From JAHRVQ01 sp051278195 (GTDB lineage Bacteria; Pseudomonadota; Gammaproteobacteria; Pseudomonadales; Azotimanducaceae), in assembly GCA_051278195.1 (NCBI GenBank), contig JBNMQM010000017.1, positions 7,489 to 71,488 on the forward strand: a stretch of 64,000 bases of DNA, read 5' to 3'. A program made the translations under genes and the position numbers. Shown piece after piece: positions 9,023 to 16,995 of the stretch (position 1 is the stretch's first letter; each line of letters starts with the position of its first letter). The notes beneath the pieces are model-generated. The model saw only the letters and a program-made list of their open reading frames with translations. It ran no database searches and was not told the origin of the DNA.

Positions 9023-9667
9023 ATGAAAATCAGCTTTCTATTATTGTCATTTTTACTCTGCCTCAGTAGCCGCGGATTAGCGCAGGAACTGGAGATCGAC
9101 GTGGTTGGCCTCTTTAAGAATGCCGCGATGCTGAAAATTGCTGGCAAAGAGCAACTGCTAAAGACCGGCGACCGCTCGGTTGAGGGTGTGTTGTTAGTGC
9201 ATGCCGACAGCAAAGGCGCCGTCATCGAAGTGAATGGAGAATCGATGGACCTCGATCTAAGCAGCCATATTTCTGCTGTCTTCAAACGTCCCGTAGAAAC
9301 CACAGTCTCTATTCTGAGGAATGGCGCTGGTCAGTACCTAACGCGGGGTACAATCAATGGCCAATCGGTACAGTTTTTAGTGGATACTGGTGCTAACGTT
9401 GTTGCGTTAAATTCATCGATAGCGACGAGTCTAGGACTGGATGTCAGCCAAGGTGAGCGCGTCAACGTTAGTACTGCCGGTGGCCTTACCGAGTCCCGGC
9501 TTATCACTCTTGATTTCATCCAGATCGGCAACATCAAAGCCAGCAATGTGCGAGCTGCTGTGATAACCGGTAATTACCCAGAAGATGTCCTGCTGGGCAT
9601 GACTTTCCTGCAAAATGTCGACATTTCCGAATCAGGTGGTGTCATGCAGTTAAAGGGTAAGTTTTAG
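9023..9667 (+). CDS. Retropepsin-like aspartic protease, exported
   Basis: About 214 residues from the ATG at 9023, a start chosen because it yields a clean signal peptide (hydrophobic LLLSFLLCLSS, cleavage near GLAQ/E around residue 20). The C-terminal half is a single retropepsin domain with FLVDTGANVVALN (the catalytic DTG motif) and a later LLGMTFL strand, as in the TIGR02281 'clan AA aspartic protease' family; such domains act as dimers. The N-terminal half (about 20-95) is a small beta-rich region of unknown role. It lies 16 nt after pgpA and probably shares its transcript. The periplasmic substrate is unknown. Confidence 0.85.
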   Translation: MKISFLLLSFLLCLSSRGLAQELEIDVVGLFKNAAMLKIAGKEQLLKTGDRSVEGVLLVHADSKGAVIEVNGESMDLDLSSHISAVFKRPVETTVSILRNGAGQYLTRGTINGQSVQFLVDTGANVVALNSSIATSLGLDVSQGERVNVSTAGGLTESRLITLDFIQIGNIKASNVRAAVITGNYPEDVLLGMTFLQNVDISESGGVMQLKGKF

Positions 9668-9746
9668 CTGACTTAACTTTTTTCTTCAGCAAGCAGATCT
9701 TTGTGTCCGGACCCTGATAAAATCTACCGGTTAGGAGAGAATAAAT

Positions 9747-10337
9747 TTGACTGCCATCTACATCGCATCATCGCGGCTGCCCACGCCTTTTGGGGACTTC
9801 CTGCTACACGGCTTTGAAGATTCGGAAACGGGTCAGGAGCATGTGGCCATTGCACTGGGCGACGTCACAGACGGCCAGCCCGTGCTATGCCGGGTTCATT
9901 CCGAGTGTCTCACAGGAGATGCGCTATTCAGCATGCGTTGCGATTGTGGTTCGCAATTACAAACCGCGCTGCAAAGAATTTCTGAAGCTGGTCGGGGTAT
10001 CGTTCTCTACTTGCGGCAGGAAGGGCGTGGCATAGGTTTGATCAATAAAATCCGCGCCTACGACCTTCAGGATCATGGCGCTGATACCGTTGAGGCGAAC
10101 GAGCGTCTTGGTTTTGATGCGGATCTTCGCGACTACACGATCTGCAAAGCTATGTTCGCGCACTTTCAGATTACCCAGGTGCATTTGATGACCAATAACC
10201 CGGTAAAAATAACGGCGCTGACCAAGCTTGGTATTGAAGTGTTGGATCGCCAATCTTTACAGACTGGGCAGAATGACCACAACGCGCGGTATCTGGCGAC
10301 AAAAGCCGGCAAACTTGGCCATCTGCTCGATGAATAG
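9747..10337 (+). CDS. ribA: GTP cyclohydrolase II
   Basis: First committed step of riboflavin synthesis: opens GTP to the diaminopyrimidine used by RibD. It has 196 residues. The zinc cysteines fall at 54, 65 and 67 (HSECLTGDALFSMRCDCGSQ), as in the E. coli enzyme, and LRQEGRGIGL carries the catalytic arginine region. The TTG start at 9747 is supported by an AGGAGAG Shine-Dalgarno at 9733-9739. It is a stand-alone RibA with no DHBP synthase domain, so RibB must be encoded elsewhere. Confidence 0.96.
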   Translation: MTAIYIASSRLPTPFGDFLLHGFEDSETGQEHVAIALGDVTDGQPVLCRVHSECLTGDALFSMRCDCGSQLQTALQRISEAGRGIVLYLRQEGRGIGLINKIRAYDLQDHGADTVEANERLGFDADLRDYTICKAMFAHFQITQVHLMTNNPVKITALTKLGIEVLDRQSLQTGQNDHNARYLATKAGKLGHLLDE

Positions 10338-10367
10338 GTCAGATGAGCCCAGCTTCTTTTAGAATAG

Positions 10368-12278
10368 CTAGGAGCCGCCGCGGAGGGTGAGTTTGATGCT
10401 GTCTTGCTTCAGCCGCACCTCAATCGCTGCCAGAATACCCGTTTCACTCAATCCTGATACCGCTAGCATGTTGGCAGGTTTATCTTGGAGGACGAAGCGA
10501 TCCGGTGTTCCCAGGTTCAAAACCGGGATTGATATGCCAGCAGCCATTAAATACTCGTTTATCGCTGACCCGGCCCCACCTTTGATAGAATTCTCTTCTA
10601 TTGTCACGATCAACTGATGGTGCATGCTCAACTCATCGATGAGTGCTTCATCTAGTGGTTTGATGAATCTCATGTCTACGACAGTTGCATTGAGTTGTTC
10701 GCCCACAACCATTCCAGGTCCAGCCATTGACCCAAAAGCCAAGATAGCAATATCCTTTCCACTGCGTAGCGTTCGTGCCTTGCCGATCTCGATCGTGCTC
10801 AGGCCTTCAGTGATCGTGGCACCAGGACCTTTGCCTCGCGGGTAGCGAATCGCAGCGGGTCCTTTATGTTCAAAGCCCGTTGATAGCATCAAGCGAGTCT
10901 CGTTTTCATCGGAAGGTGCCATGAAAATAAGGTTTGGGATGCAGCGTAGAAAGGAAATGTCGAACACACCGGAGTGCGTTGGACCATCTTCTAGTAGACC
11001 AGCACGGTCAATCGCAAACGTCACGTCAAGGTTCTGAATGGCGACATCGTGAATCAATTGATCATACGCTCTTTGTAAGAACGTGGAGTAGATCGCGACG
11101 ACGGGTTTTGCACCTTCACAGGCAAGGCCCGCTGCCAACGCGACGGCATGTTGTTCAGCAATTGCGACATCGTAGTAGCGGTCTGGGTATTCTTTGGCAA
11201 AAGCGATCAGATCTGAGCCTTCTTTCATCGCCGGTGTAATGCCAACTAACGCTGGGTCTCTTGCTGCCATGTCGCACAGCCATTGACCAAAAACGTTCGA
11301 ATAACTGAGCGAGTTGTGGGACGGGTCGGTGCGTTTATCGGGTTCAATTTTTGTCAGCGAATGCGAGCCATCGGCTGAATCTTCTGCTGGGAGATAGCCC
11401 TTGCCTTTTTGCGTCACCAGATGCAAAAACTGCGGTCCCTTCAAATCCTTAATGTTTTCGAGGGTAGAGATAAGCTCAGGTAGGTCATGGCCATCCATTG
11501 GGCCAATATAGTTAAAGCCTAGCTCTTCGAAAAGGGTGCCGGGCACCACCATTCCCTTCATGTGTTCTTCGGTGCGGCGCGCGAACTCCCAGGCTTTTGG
11601 AATGCGACTAAGGATCTTCTTACTGCCTTCGCGCATCGATAAGTAGAGTCGTGAGCTCAATATTCTCGCAAAGTATCTGGCCAGTCCGCCAACGTTACGA
11701 GAGATCGACATGGCGTTGTCGTTCAAGATCACGAGCAAGTTGGCTTCGGTGTCTGCCGCATGATTGAGTGCTTCGAATGCCAGTCCGGCTGTCATTGCGC
11801 CATCACCAATGATGGCGACGGTGCGTTGCTGCTGGTCGCGCATGCCTGCCGCGATGGCCATGCCCAAAGCGGCGCTAATAGATGTTGAGGAGTGACCGAC
11901 GCCAAAAGTATCGTATTGGCTTTCTTCTCGTGATGGAAACGGCGCTATGCCTTCTGGCTGGCGCAGCATTTGCATTTGTTCCCGCCGGCCAGTGAGAATT
12001 TTATGTGGGTAGGTTTGATGGCCGACATCCCAGACGAGCTTGTCGTGAGGCGTGTTGAACACGTAGTGCAGGGCAACTGTCAACTCAACTACGCCCAGCC
12101 CGGCACCAAAATGCCCGCCAGTCTGACCAACGGTATAAATGAGAAAGTGGCGTAACTCATCTGCCAGTTGTTCCAACTGTTCGGGGTCGAGGTGACGTAA
12201 CTCAGCGGGTAGCCGAACCTGGTCTAGGAGTGGCGTTTTCGGCGGCGTGAGCGGAATTTGGTCAAAGACTATAGGCAT
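10368..12278 (-). CDS. dxs: 1-deoxy-D-xylulose-5-phosphate synthase
   Basis: TPP-dependent enzyme that opens the MEP isoprenoid pathway from pyruvate and glyceraldehyde 3-phosphate. It has 636 residues. The N-terminal domain has the TPP motif GDGAMTAGLAFEALNHA and LNDNAMSIS. The middle pyrimidine-binding domain has YYDVAIAEQHAV and DRAGLLEDGPTHSG, and a transketolase C-terminal domain follows (ENSIKGGAGSA). It is downstream of ispA by 54 nt in the xseB-ispA-dxs operon, so pathway entry and prenyl chain growth are co-encoded. Confidence 0.97.
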   Translation of the reverse strand: MPIVFDQIPLTPPKTPLLDQVRLPAELRHLDPEQLEQLADELRHFLIYTVGQTGGHFGAGLGVVELTVALHYVFNTPHDKLVWDVGHQTYPHKILTGRREQMQMLRQPEGIAPFPSREESQYDTFGVGHSSTSISAALGMAIAAGMRDQQQRTVAIIGDGAMTAGLAFEALNHAADTEANLLVILNDNAMSISRNVGGLARYFARILSSRLYLSMREGSKKILSRIPKAWEFARRTEEHMKGMVVPGTLFEELGFNYIGPMDGHDLPELISTLENIKDLKGPQFLHLVTQKGKGYLPAEDSADGSHSLTKIEPDKRTDPSHNSLSYSNVFGQWLCDMAARDPALVGITPAMKEGSDLIAFAKEYPDRYYDVAIAEQHAVALAAGLACEGAKPVVAIYSTFLQRAYDQLIHDVAIQNLDVTFAIDRAGLLEDGPTHSGVFDISFLRCIPNLIFMAPSDENETRLMLSTGFEHKGPAAIRYPRGKGPGATITEGLSTIEIGKARTLRSGKDIAILAFGSMAGPGMVVGEQLNATVVDMRFIKPLDEALIDELSMHHQLIVTIEENSIKGGAGSAINEYLMAAGISIPVLNLGTPDRFVLQDKPANMLAVSGLSETGILAAIEVRLKQDSIKLTLRGGS

Positions 12279-12332
12279 AGGAGAGTGATTTTACACTATG
12301 CCAAAGCCCCTCGTCCCTAAGGATTGCGAGAA

Positions 12333-13205
12333 TTAGTGAATTCGTTCGACCACAAAGCGGGTGAGTTCAACGAGCGGGTCAGCTCTTTGCCCTAGAGGTT
12401 GCAGAGACTTGATTGCTTCTTCATAGAGGGAACCGAGCCGTTCTTTCGCGCCTTCTACACCGAAGATCGACGTAAAGGTACTCTTATTCTGGCGGAGATC
12501 TGAACCCTTGGGTTTGCCGAGGGTTTCGGTGTCGCCGAGCACATCCAGCAAATCGTCCCGCACCTGGAAGGCTAATCCCAGTGCGTAACTAAATGCCTGC
12601 AAGTGTTTCTGCTCTCGAGGGTTTGCGTCGGCGATGCACGCGCCGGCCATCACGCTGGCAGAAATCAGATCACCGGTTTTGCGATTGTGCATTTCAGTCA
12701 GTGCGGCGGCATCTATGCGCTGGTTTTCACTTGCCATATCTAACATTTGACCGGCCACCATGCCTCGTGGGCCAACCGCGCGGGCAATCATCTTTATCAA
12801 ATTGACTCGCTTTGCATCAGTAAGGTGATCGTCGCTAGCAATCGTTTCGAAGGCCAGACTTTGTAGTGCATCACCTGCCAGAATCGCGATCGCATCATTA
12901 AATTCGATGTGCAGAGTAGGCTTTCCCCGGCGTAGCTCATCATCATCCATGGCGGGTAGATCGTCGTGAATGAGCGAGTAGGTGTGAATCATCTCAATGG
13001 CTGACGCCGTTGCCATTGCATCTTCTTGCACGCCGCCCAATATGTCGGTGGTTAAAAGAACTAACAGTGGCCGAATTCTTTTGCCGCCTGCCATCAAAGC
13101 GTAGTGCATGGCTTCGTTTAGGTCATTCGGTGTTTGTCCGGAGCCCAGGTAAGTTGGGAGCTGTGACTCGATCCGATCTCGATAGACCGAAAACCCGTCA
13201 GTCAT
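12333..13205 (-). CDS. ispA: (2E,6E)-farnesyl diphosphate synthase
   Basis: Condenses IPP with DMAPP/GPP to farnesyl diphosphate. The start is set at the ATG at 13205 (MTDGFSVYRDRIE), which overlaps the xseB stop by 8 nt; the longer frame to 13286 runs through xseB and adds unrelated residues. The result is 290 residues, normal for IspA. The first aspartate-rich motif is HDDLPAMDDDELRRGKPT and the second is FQVRDDLLDVLGD. GGKRIRPLL binds IPP. Confidence 0.95.
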   Translation of the reverse strand: MTDGFSVYRDRIESQLPTYLGSGQTPNDLNEAMHYALMAGGKRIRPLLVLLTTDILGGVQEDAMATASAIEMIHTYSLIHDDLPAMDDDELRRGKPTLHIEFNDAIAILAGDALQSLAFETIASDDHLTDAKRVNLIKMIARAVGPRGMVAGQMLDMASENQRIDAAALTEMHNRKTGDLISASVMAGACIADANPREQKHLQAFSYALGLAFQVRDDLLDVLGDTETLGKPKGSDLRQNKSTFTSIFGVEGAKERLGSLYEEAIKSLQPLGQRADPLVELTRFVVERIH

Positions 13206-13437
13206 CGTCACTCGCCAGAAACTCGGTAGTTTCCGCCACACCGTTTTTCTCAAGTAACAGATTAACCTTCTGTTCAGCGTCAGCAAGGGCCTGTTGGCAC
13301 TCTCTGGTCAGCTTAATACCTTCTTCGAACAGCTTCAGGCTCTCATCGAGACTGAGCTCGCCAGATTCCATCTGCTCGACCAAAGACTCTAGTCTTGCCA
13401 GTGAAGATTCAAACGGGTAGCTCTTTTTTGCGGCCAT
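13198..13437 (-). CDS. xseB: Exodeoxyribonuclease VII small subunit
   Basis: Small subunit of the ssDNA exonuclease ExoVII, which caps and controls XseA. It has 79 residues from the ATG at 13437 (MAAKKSYPFESSLARLE); a longer frame to 13494 adds residues not seen in the family. FESSLARLESLVEQMESGEL and the following LDESLKLFEEGIKL are the signature helical pair. It is the first gene of xseB-ispA-dxs, divergent from pomAB. Confidence 0.94.
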   Translation of the reverse strand: MAAKKSYPFESSLARLESLVEQMESGELSLDESLKLFEEGIKLTRECQQALADAEQKVNLLLEKNGVAETTEFLASDDD

Positions 13438-13561
13438 GGGTCTACAGCTTTTGGGTGGATTCCGCACGATACTCACGCCGAAACAAAAGGTCAACGCACC
13501 GTGCAGGCATCGGAAAGCAGTCTAGACTTAATCCGATACAAGGAGAGTATTGGTACAAGCA

Positions 13562-14329
13562 ATGGATCTAGCAACCCTTATTGGACTTATTGGCGCCTTC
13601 GCCATCGTTATCTATGCGATGGTACTAGGCGGTGACATCACGTTATTTCTGAACTTACCCGGTGCGTTAATCGTCGTTGTGGGTTCGACATTTACGGTGT
13701 TGATCAAATTTGGCTTGAGCCAATTTATCGGCGCAATGAAGGTCATTATTAAAGCCTTCAAGTTCAAGTTGGACTCACCTCAAGAACTTATTATAGAAGT
13801 CGTTGAACTCGCAGATTTGGCCCGTAAAGGCGGCCTGCTAAGCCTCGAGGGCCGAGAAGTTGGCAACAGCTTTCTGGCCAGTGGCATCCAATTGCTGGTC
13901 GATGGACATGACCCAGACGTGGTGCGAACACTGCTGACAAAAGATCGGAAGCAGAGTGAGGAGCGCCATTCGTGGGGCGCAAAAATCTTCGAGGCACTTG
14001 CGGATGTGGCACCTGCTATGGGCATGATCGGTACCTTGATCGGCCTGGTTGCGATGCTCGCCAACATGAATGATCCCAAGACCATTGGGCCCTCTATGGC
14101 CGTCGCTTTGTTGACGACTCTTTATGGTGCGATGCTGGCAACCATGTTCGCCGGACCCATGGCTGACAAGCTCAATTTGCGTAGTACCGAAGAGAGCCGC
14201 ATGAAGAGTTTGGTGATTGATGCCTTGCTGGCAATTCAAAGTGGTCAGAACCCCCGTGTTATTGAGGCGATGCTAAAAGCCTACTTGCCGGAATCGCAGC
14301 GCGATAACGAGCCAGCTGAAGAAGTCTAG
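13562..14329 (+). CDS. pomA: Flagellar stator protein PomA (MotA family)
   Basis: Membrane subunit of the flagellar stator, with four predicted membrane segments: two near residues 1-50 (LIGLIGAFAIVIYAMVL, GALIVVVGSTFTVLI) and two near 145-205 (MGMIGTLIGLVAMLANM, PSMAVALLTTLYGAMLA). The large cytoplasmic loop lies between them. MDLATLIGLIGAF matches Na+-type PomA, as do the PomB residues. The start is uncertain: an AGGAG at 13541-13545 sits 4 nt before an in-frame TTG at 13550 and 16 nt before the family-like ATG at 13562. It is followed 3 nt later by pomB. Confidence 0.93.
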   Translation: MDLATLIGLIGAFAIVIYAMVLGGDITLFLNLPGALIVVVGSTFTVLIKFGLSQFIGAMKVIIKAFKFKLDSPQELIIEVVELADLARKGGLLSLEGREVGNSFLASGIQLLVDGHDPDVVRTLLTKDRKQSEERHSWGAKIFEALADVAPAMGMIGTLIGLVAMLANMNDPKTIGPSMAVALLTTLYGAMLATMFAGPMADKLNLRSTEESRMKSLVIDALLAIQSGQNPRVIEAMLKAYLPESQRDNEPAEEV

Positions 14330-14332
14330 AAC

Positions 14333-15301
14333 ATGGAAGAAGTCGAACAAAAGAAATGTAAACAGAAGATCGCACCCTGGGTCATGACCTTTGCGGACCT
14401 GATGTCATTGCTGATGTGTTTCTTTGTGTTGCTGCTGTCTTTCTCTGAAATGGATGCGTTGAAATTCAAGCGCCTGGCGGGTTCCATGTCTGACGCCTTT
14501 GGCGTGCAAAACATATTGAATGTTAATGATATTCCCAAGGGTACTAGCATCATTGCTGAAAACTTTTCTCCCGGGCGTCCTGATCCGACCCCGATTAACG
14601 AAATTTGGCAAAAGACAAAGAATCTTACCGAAAACAGCCTGGAAGTCGCGTGTCTGGATATCGGCAATAGTAATGAAGGCGAGAAGGGTGATGCGGTAAA
14701 GCTTGTGATCGTGAACCGACTCAAAGAACTCATTGGTGAAACGGAAGAAGACGCACTGACCATTGCCAGCGCCCTGAGCGAACAATTGCAGGACGGTATG
14801 TTGGAGATCGAGACCGAGGGCAGGAAGATTACGATTCGAGTGAAGGAGAAGGGATCTTTTCGATCCGGATCTGCAACGCTTAACGAGGAGTTTTTGCCTA
14901 CGATCGCAGTGATTAGAAACGTTGTGTCCGGTACGCCCGGTATCATTTCAATCGAAGGCCATAGCGACAGCATTCCCATTAAAACGCAGGCCTTTGGGTC
15001 CAACTGGGCGTTATCGTCAGCTCGCGCAGTGTCAGTTGCTCACGGGCTGTTTGAAGGGGGTTATTTAAAAGAACAGCGCTTTTCGGTTAAAGGGTATGCA
15101 GAAACACGCCCTCTAGTAGACAACGATAGTGCCGAAAACCGAGCACAGAACCGGCGGGTTGAAATTGTGATTTCCCAGGGCATCGACAACGAAACAGATG
15201 AGCAGTTGAATGCTATCCAGAAGATTGATCCTAAACTATACAATGAGATCAAAAGTGAATTTGAAACAAAATTTCAGTTATCTGAAGATGAAATATTCTA
15301 A
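14333..15301 (+). CDS. pomB: Flagellar stator protein PomB (MotB family)
   Basis: Ion-channel and peptidoglycan-anchoring stator subunit, 322 residues. One N-terminal membrane helix reads APWVMTFADLMSLLMCFFVL; the aspartate in FADLMSLL is the ion-binding residue, and this helix sequence is of the PomB (sodium) kind. A periplasmic linker follows, then an OmpA-like domain near residues 170-285 with IEGHSDSIPI and NRRVEIVI, which binds peptidoglycan. pomA precedes by 3 nt and a PilZ gene follows after 11 nt. No flagellar structural genes are in the window. Confidence 0.93.
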   Translation: MEEVEQKKCKQKIAPWVMTFADLMSLLMCFFVLLLSFSEMDALKFKRLAGSMSDAFGVQNILNVNDIPKGTSIIAENFSPGRPDPTPINEIWQKTKNLTENSLEVACLDIGNSNEGEKGDAVKLVIVNRLKELIGETEEDALTIASALSEQLQDGMLEIETEGRKITIRVKEKGSFRSGSATLNEEFLPTIAVIRNVVSGTPGIISIEGHSDSIPIKTQAFGSNWALSSARAVSVAHGLFEGGYLKEQRFSVKGYAETRPLVDNDSAENRAQNRRVEIVISQGIDNETDEQLNAIQKIDPKLYNEIKSEFETKFQLSEDEIF

Positions 15302-15312
15302 GGCCGCCGAGC

Positions 15313-15861
15313 ATGGATGAACGACGCCGTTACTTTCGAATTGATGATGATATTGGGATCCGTTACGAGGTTCTAAGTCCTGATGATGTGCCTGCAAGAC
15401 AAGCTGCGTTAGATCGCGGCGAATTTGACGGCGACAATAAACTTCAACTGGCAGAGCGTCAGCTGCAATTGCTGATTGATAAATTGCGTGTGCAAAACCC
15501 GGAATTTGCCGAGGCAGTCCACCTACTGAATACTAAGTTCAACTCATTGAAAGATCGGACACCAGAGTTTGCCGCACAACGTCCGCTCATCAAGCGAGCG
15601 AGTATCAGCGCCTGTGGTGTGAGCTTTCAGTCAGATAAACGAATGCGTGAGGGTGATCAACTGTATCTTGATCTCACGCTCCTACCCACCGATCTGCATG
15701 TGCATACTCTGGCCGAAGTTGTTGGCTGTCGTGAAATAGATGGGCAGTGGTTGCTGAGTGCAGATTTCTTTGGTTTGAGCCCCGCGAATGAAGAGCTAAT
15801 GGTCCAGCATATTGTTAAGCGCCAAGGTCGGCTGCTGGCTGAGCAACGCCAAGATTATTAG
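15313..15861 (+). CDS. PilZ-domain protein following the stator genes
   Basis: 182 residues. The very N-terminus, MDERRRYFRIDDDIGIRYEV, resembles the PilZ c-di-GMP RxxxR motif (RRRYFR), though it is not preceded by a YcgR-N domain. A middle helical region (about 35-85) separates it from the rest of the beta-barrel, where SISACGVSF stands in the place of the second motif D/N-x-S-x-x-G, with serine instead of Asp/Asn. Its position 11 nt after pomB suggests that it acts on the flagellar motor, as YcgR/FlgZ proteins do. That role is inference; binding may be weakened by the changed motif. Confidence 0.75.
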   Translation: MDERRRYFRIDDDIGIRYEVLSPDDVPARQAALDRGEFDGDNKLQLAERQLQLLIDKLRVQNPEFAEAVHLLNTKFNSLKDRTPEFAAQRPLIKRASISACGVSFQSDKRMREGDQLYLDLTLLPTDLHVHTLAEVVGCREIDGQWLLSADFFGLSPANEELMVQHIVKRQGRLLAEQRQDY

Positions 15862-15928
15862 TCGCGCATTGCTATCCAGTTTTTAGTCGGGCTATGCTGG
15901 GGGCTACTTGAATCAACTGGTCGCCGTT

Positions 15929-16357
15929 ATGTTTCGTATCGTAGTTTGTTTGTCCTTGATGCTTTCCGCTCAACTTAGCTTTGCTGATGCTGAAGCTGAT
16001 ATCAAATACCGTAAAGCAGTCATGAAAGTGGTCGGCGGTCATATGGCTGGTATGGGTACGATTTTGCGCAACGGTGTGCACCCAGATGATCTGGCTTTCC
16101 ACGCCCGGGGTATGGCGAATGTCGCAGCACTAGTGCCAAACGTATTTCCAGCTGGAAGCGGTGAAGGTAAAACAGAAGCATTGCCTGCTATTTGGGAAGA
16201 TGAAGCGGCATTTAAAGTGGCAATGGACAAATTTGTAACTGCAGCAAACGCGACGGGCGCAGCCGCAGACACTGGTGACAATCAGGCCATCGCGGCAACG
16301 CTTAAAGCGCTTGGCGGTTCATGCAAGGGCTGCCACGATGATTATAAGGCGGATTAG
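15929..16357 (+). CDS. Cytochrome c' (class II cytochrome c)
   Basis: About 142 residues from the ATG at 15929, with a signal peptide (MFRIVVCLSLMLSAQLSFA) and export to the periplasm. DIKYRKAVMKVVGGHMAGM matches the first helix of the c'/c-556 family, and the single haem motif CKGCH lies near the C-terminus, as expected for class II. A TTG at 15908 would add seven residues without improving the leader. Family members bind NO or carry electrons. The gene converges on a cytochrome b gene, sharing 4 nt at the stops, a common pairing. Confidence 0.88.
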   Translation: MFRIVVCLSLMLSAQLSFADAEADIKYRKAVMKVVGGHMAGMGTILRNGVHPDDLAFHARGMANVAALVPNVFPAGSGEGKTEALPAIWEDEAAFKVAMDKFVTAANATGAAADTGDNQAIAATLKALGGSCKGCHDDYKAD

Positions 16358-16995
16358 ATTTCGTTAACGATTAGATAGGTAAGCCCTAACCCGAGTAGTA
16401 AACAGGCAAAAGCCGTTTGGAACTGGTGTTTGCCTGCTGCTATTTCAGCGCCTAGCAGCTTGGTTCCTGTGATCATTGGGGTGATGAGTTTATGCCCCAA
16501 TGCAAACTCGTGAACAAACACCGCCGTTAGGTGAATGGCAATTAGGCCCAGAACGATCCAGCGGTTGATGCTGTGGATCGAGGTCAAAGTACTGGCAGTA
16601 TCGCTACTAACAAGGTGGTACAGGGGCCCTTCTACAAAAATGTCATCGGTGGCAAACAAACCCGTTCCAACCTGCACGACTAAAGCAAGCAGTAGCGCGA
16701 TAACGCTTATCGCGCCAAGCGGATTGTGTCCCGGTGTTGCTTGTGGTGATTTAATATAAGCCTTAACAGCCCTTGGTCCACGAACGAACTGACTAAACCG
16801 CTCATAGCCCTTGGCGATGAAGCCAAAACTAACTCGAAATATTAGCAACGCGAGTACGCCATATCCAGACAGCATGTGCGTATCGATGCTATCGAAATCG
16901 CCGAACTGTCCTGTATAAAGCGAAATGCCGAGCAGGATCACGAGGCTCCAGTGGAACAGCCTGATGGGTATTCCCCAGATGAGTTTAGGCGTCAT
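16354..16995 (-). CDS. Cytochrome b (b561/hydrogenase-type membrane protein)
   Basis: 213 residues with four hydrophobic segments and well-placed histidines (RLFHWSLVILLG near the N-terminus, HSINRWIVLGLIAIHLTAVFVHEF in the third and fourth segments). This fits the di-haem cytochrome b/b6-type family of quinol-linked membrane cytochromes. The DIFVEGPLYHLVSSD loop is also typical of the family. It probably exchanges electrons with the convergent cytochrome c'. Its start overlaps the end of the beta-galactosidase gene by 11 nt, so both could share a transcript. The electron partner is inferred from context only. Confidence 0.85.
   Translation of the reverse strand: MTPKLIWGIPIRLFHWSLVILLGISLYTGQFGDFDSIDTHMLSGYGVLALLIFRVSFGFIAKGYERFSQFVRGPRAVKAYIKSPQATPGHNPLGAISVIALLLALVVQVGTGLFATDDIFVEGPLYHLVSSDTASTLTSIHSINRWIVLGLIAIHLTAVFVHEFALGHKLITPMITGTKLLGAEIAAGKHQFQTAFACLLLGLGLTYLIVNEI

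Noticed and set aside
14326..15003. 225-residue open frame on the minus strand
   Set aside because: Fully antisense to pomB, serine/proline-rich, no family features; a shadow of the coding strand.
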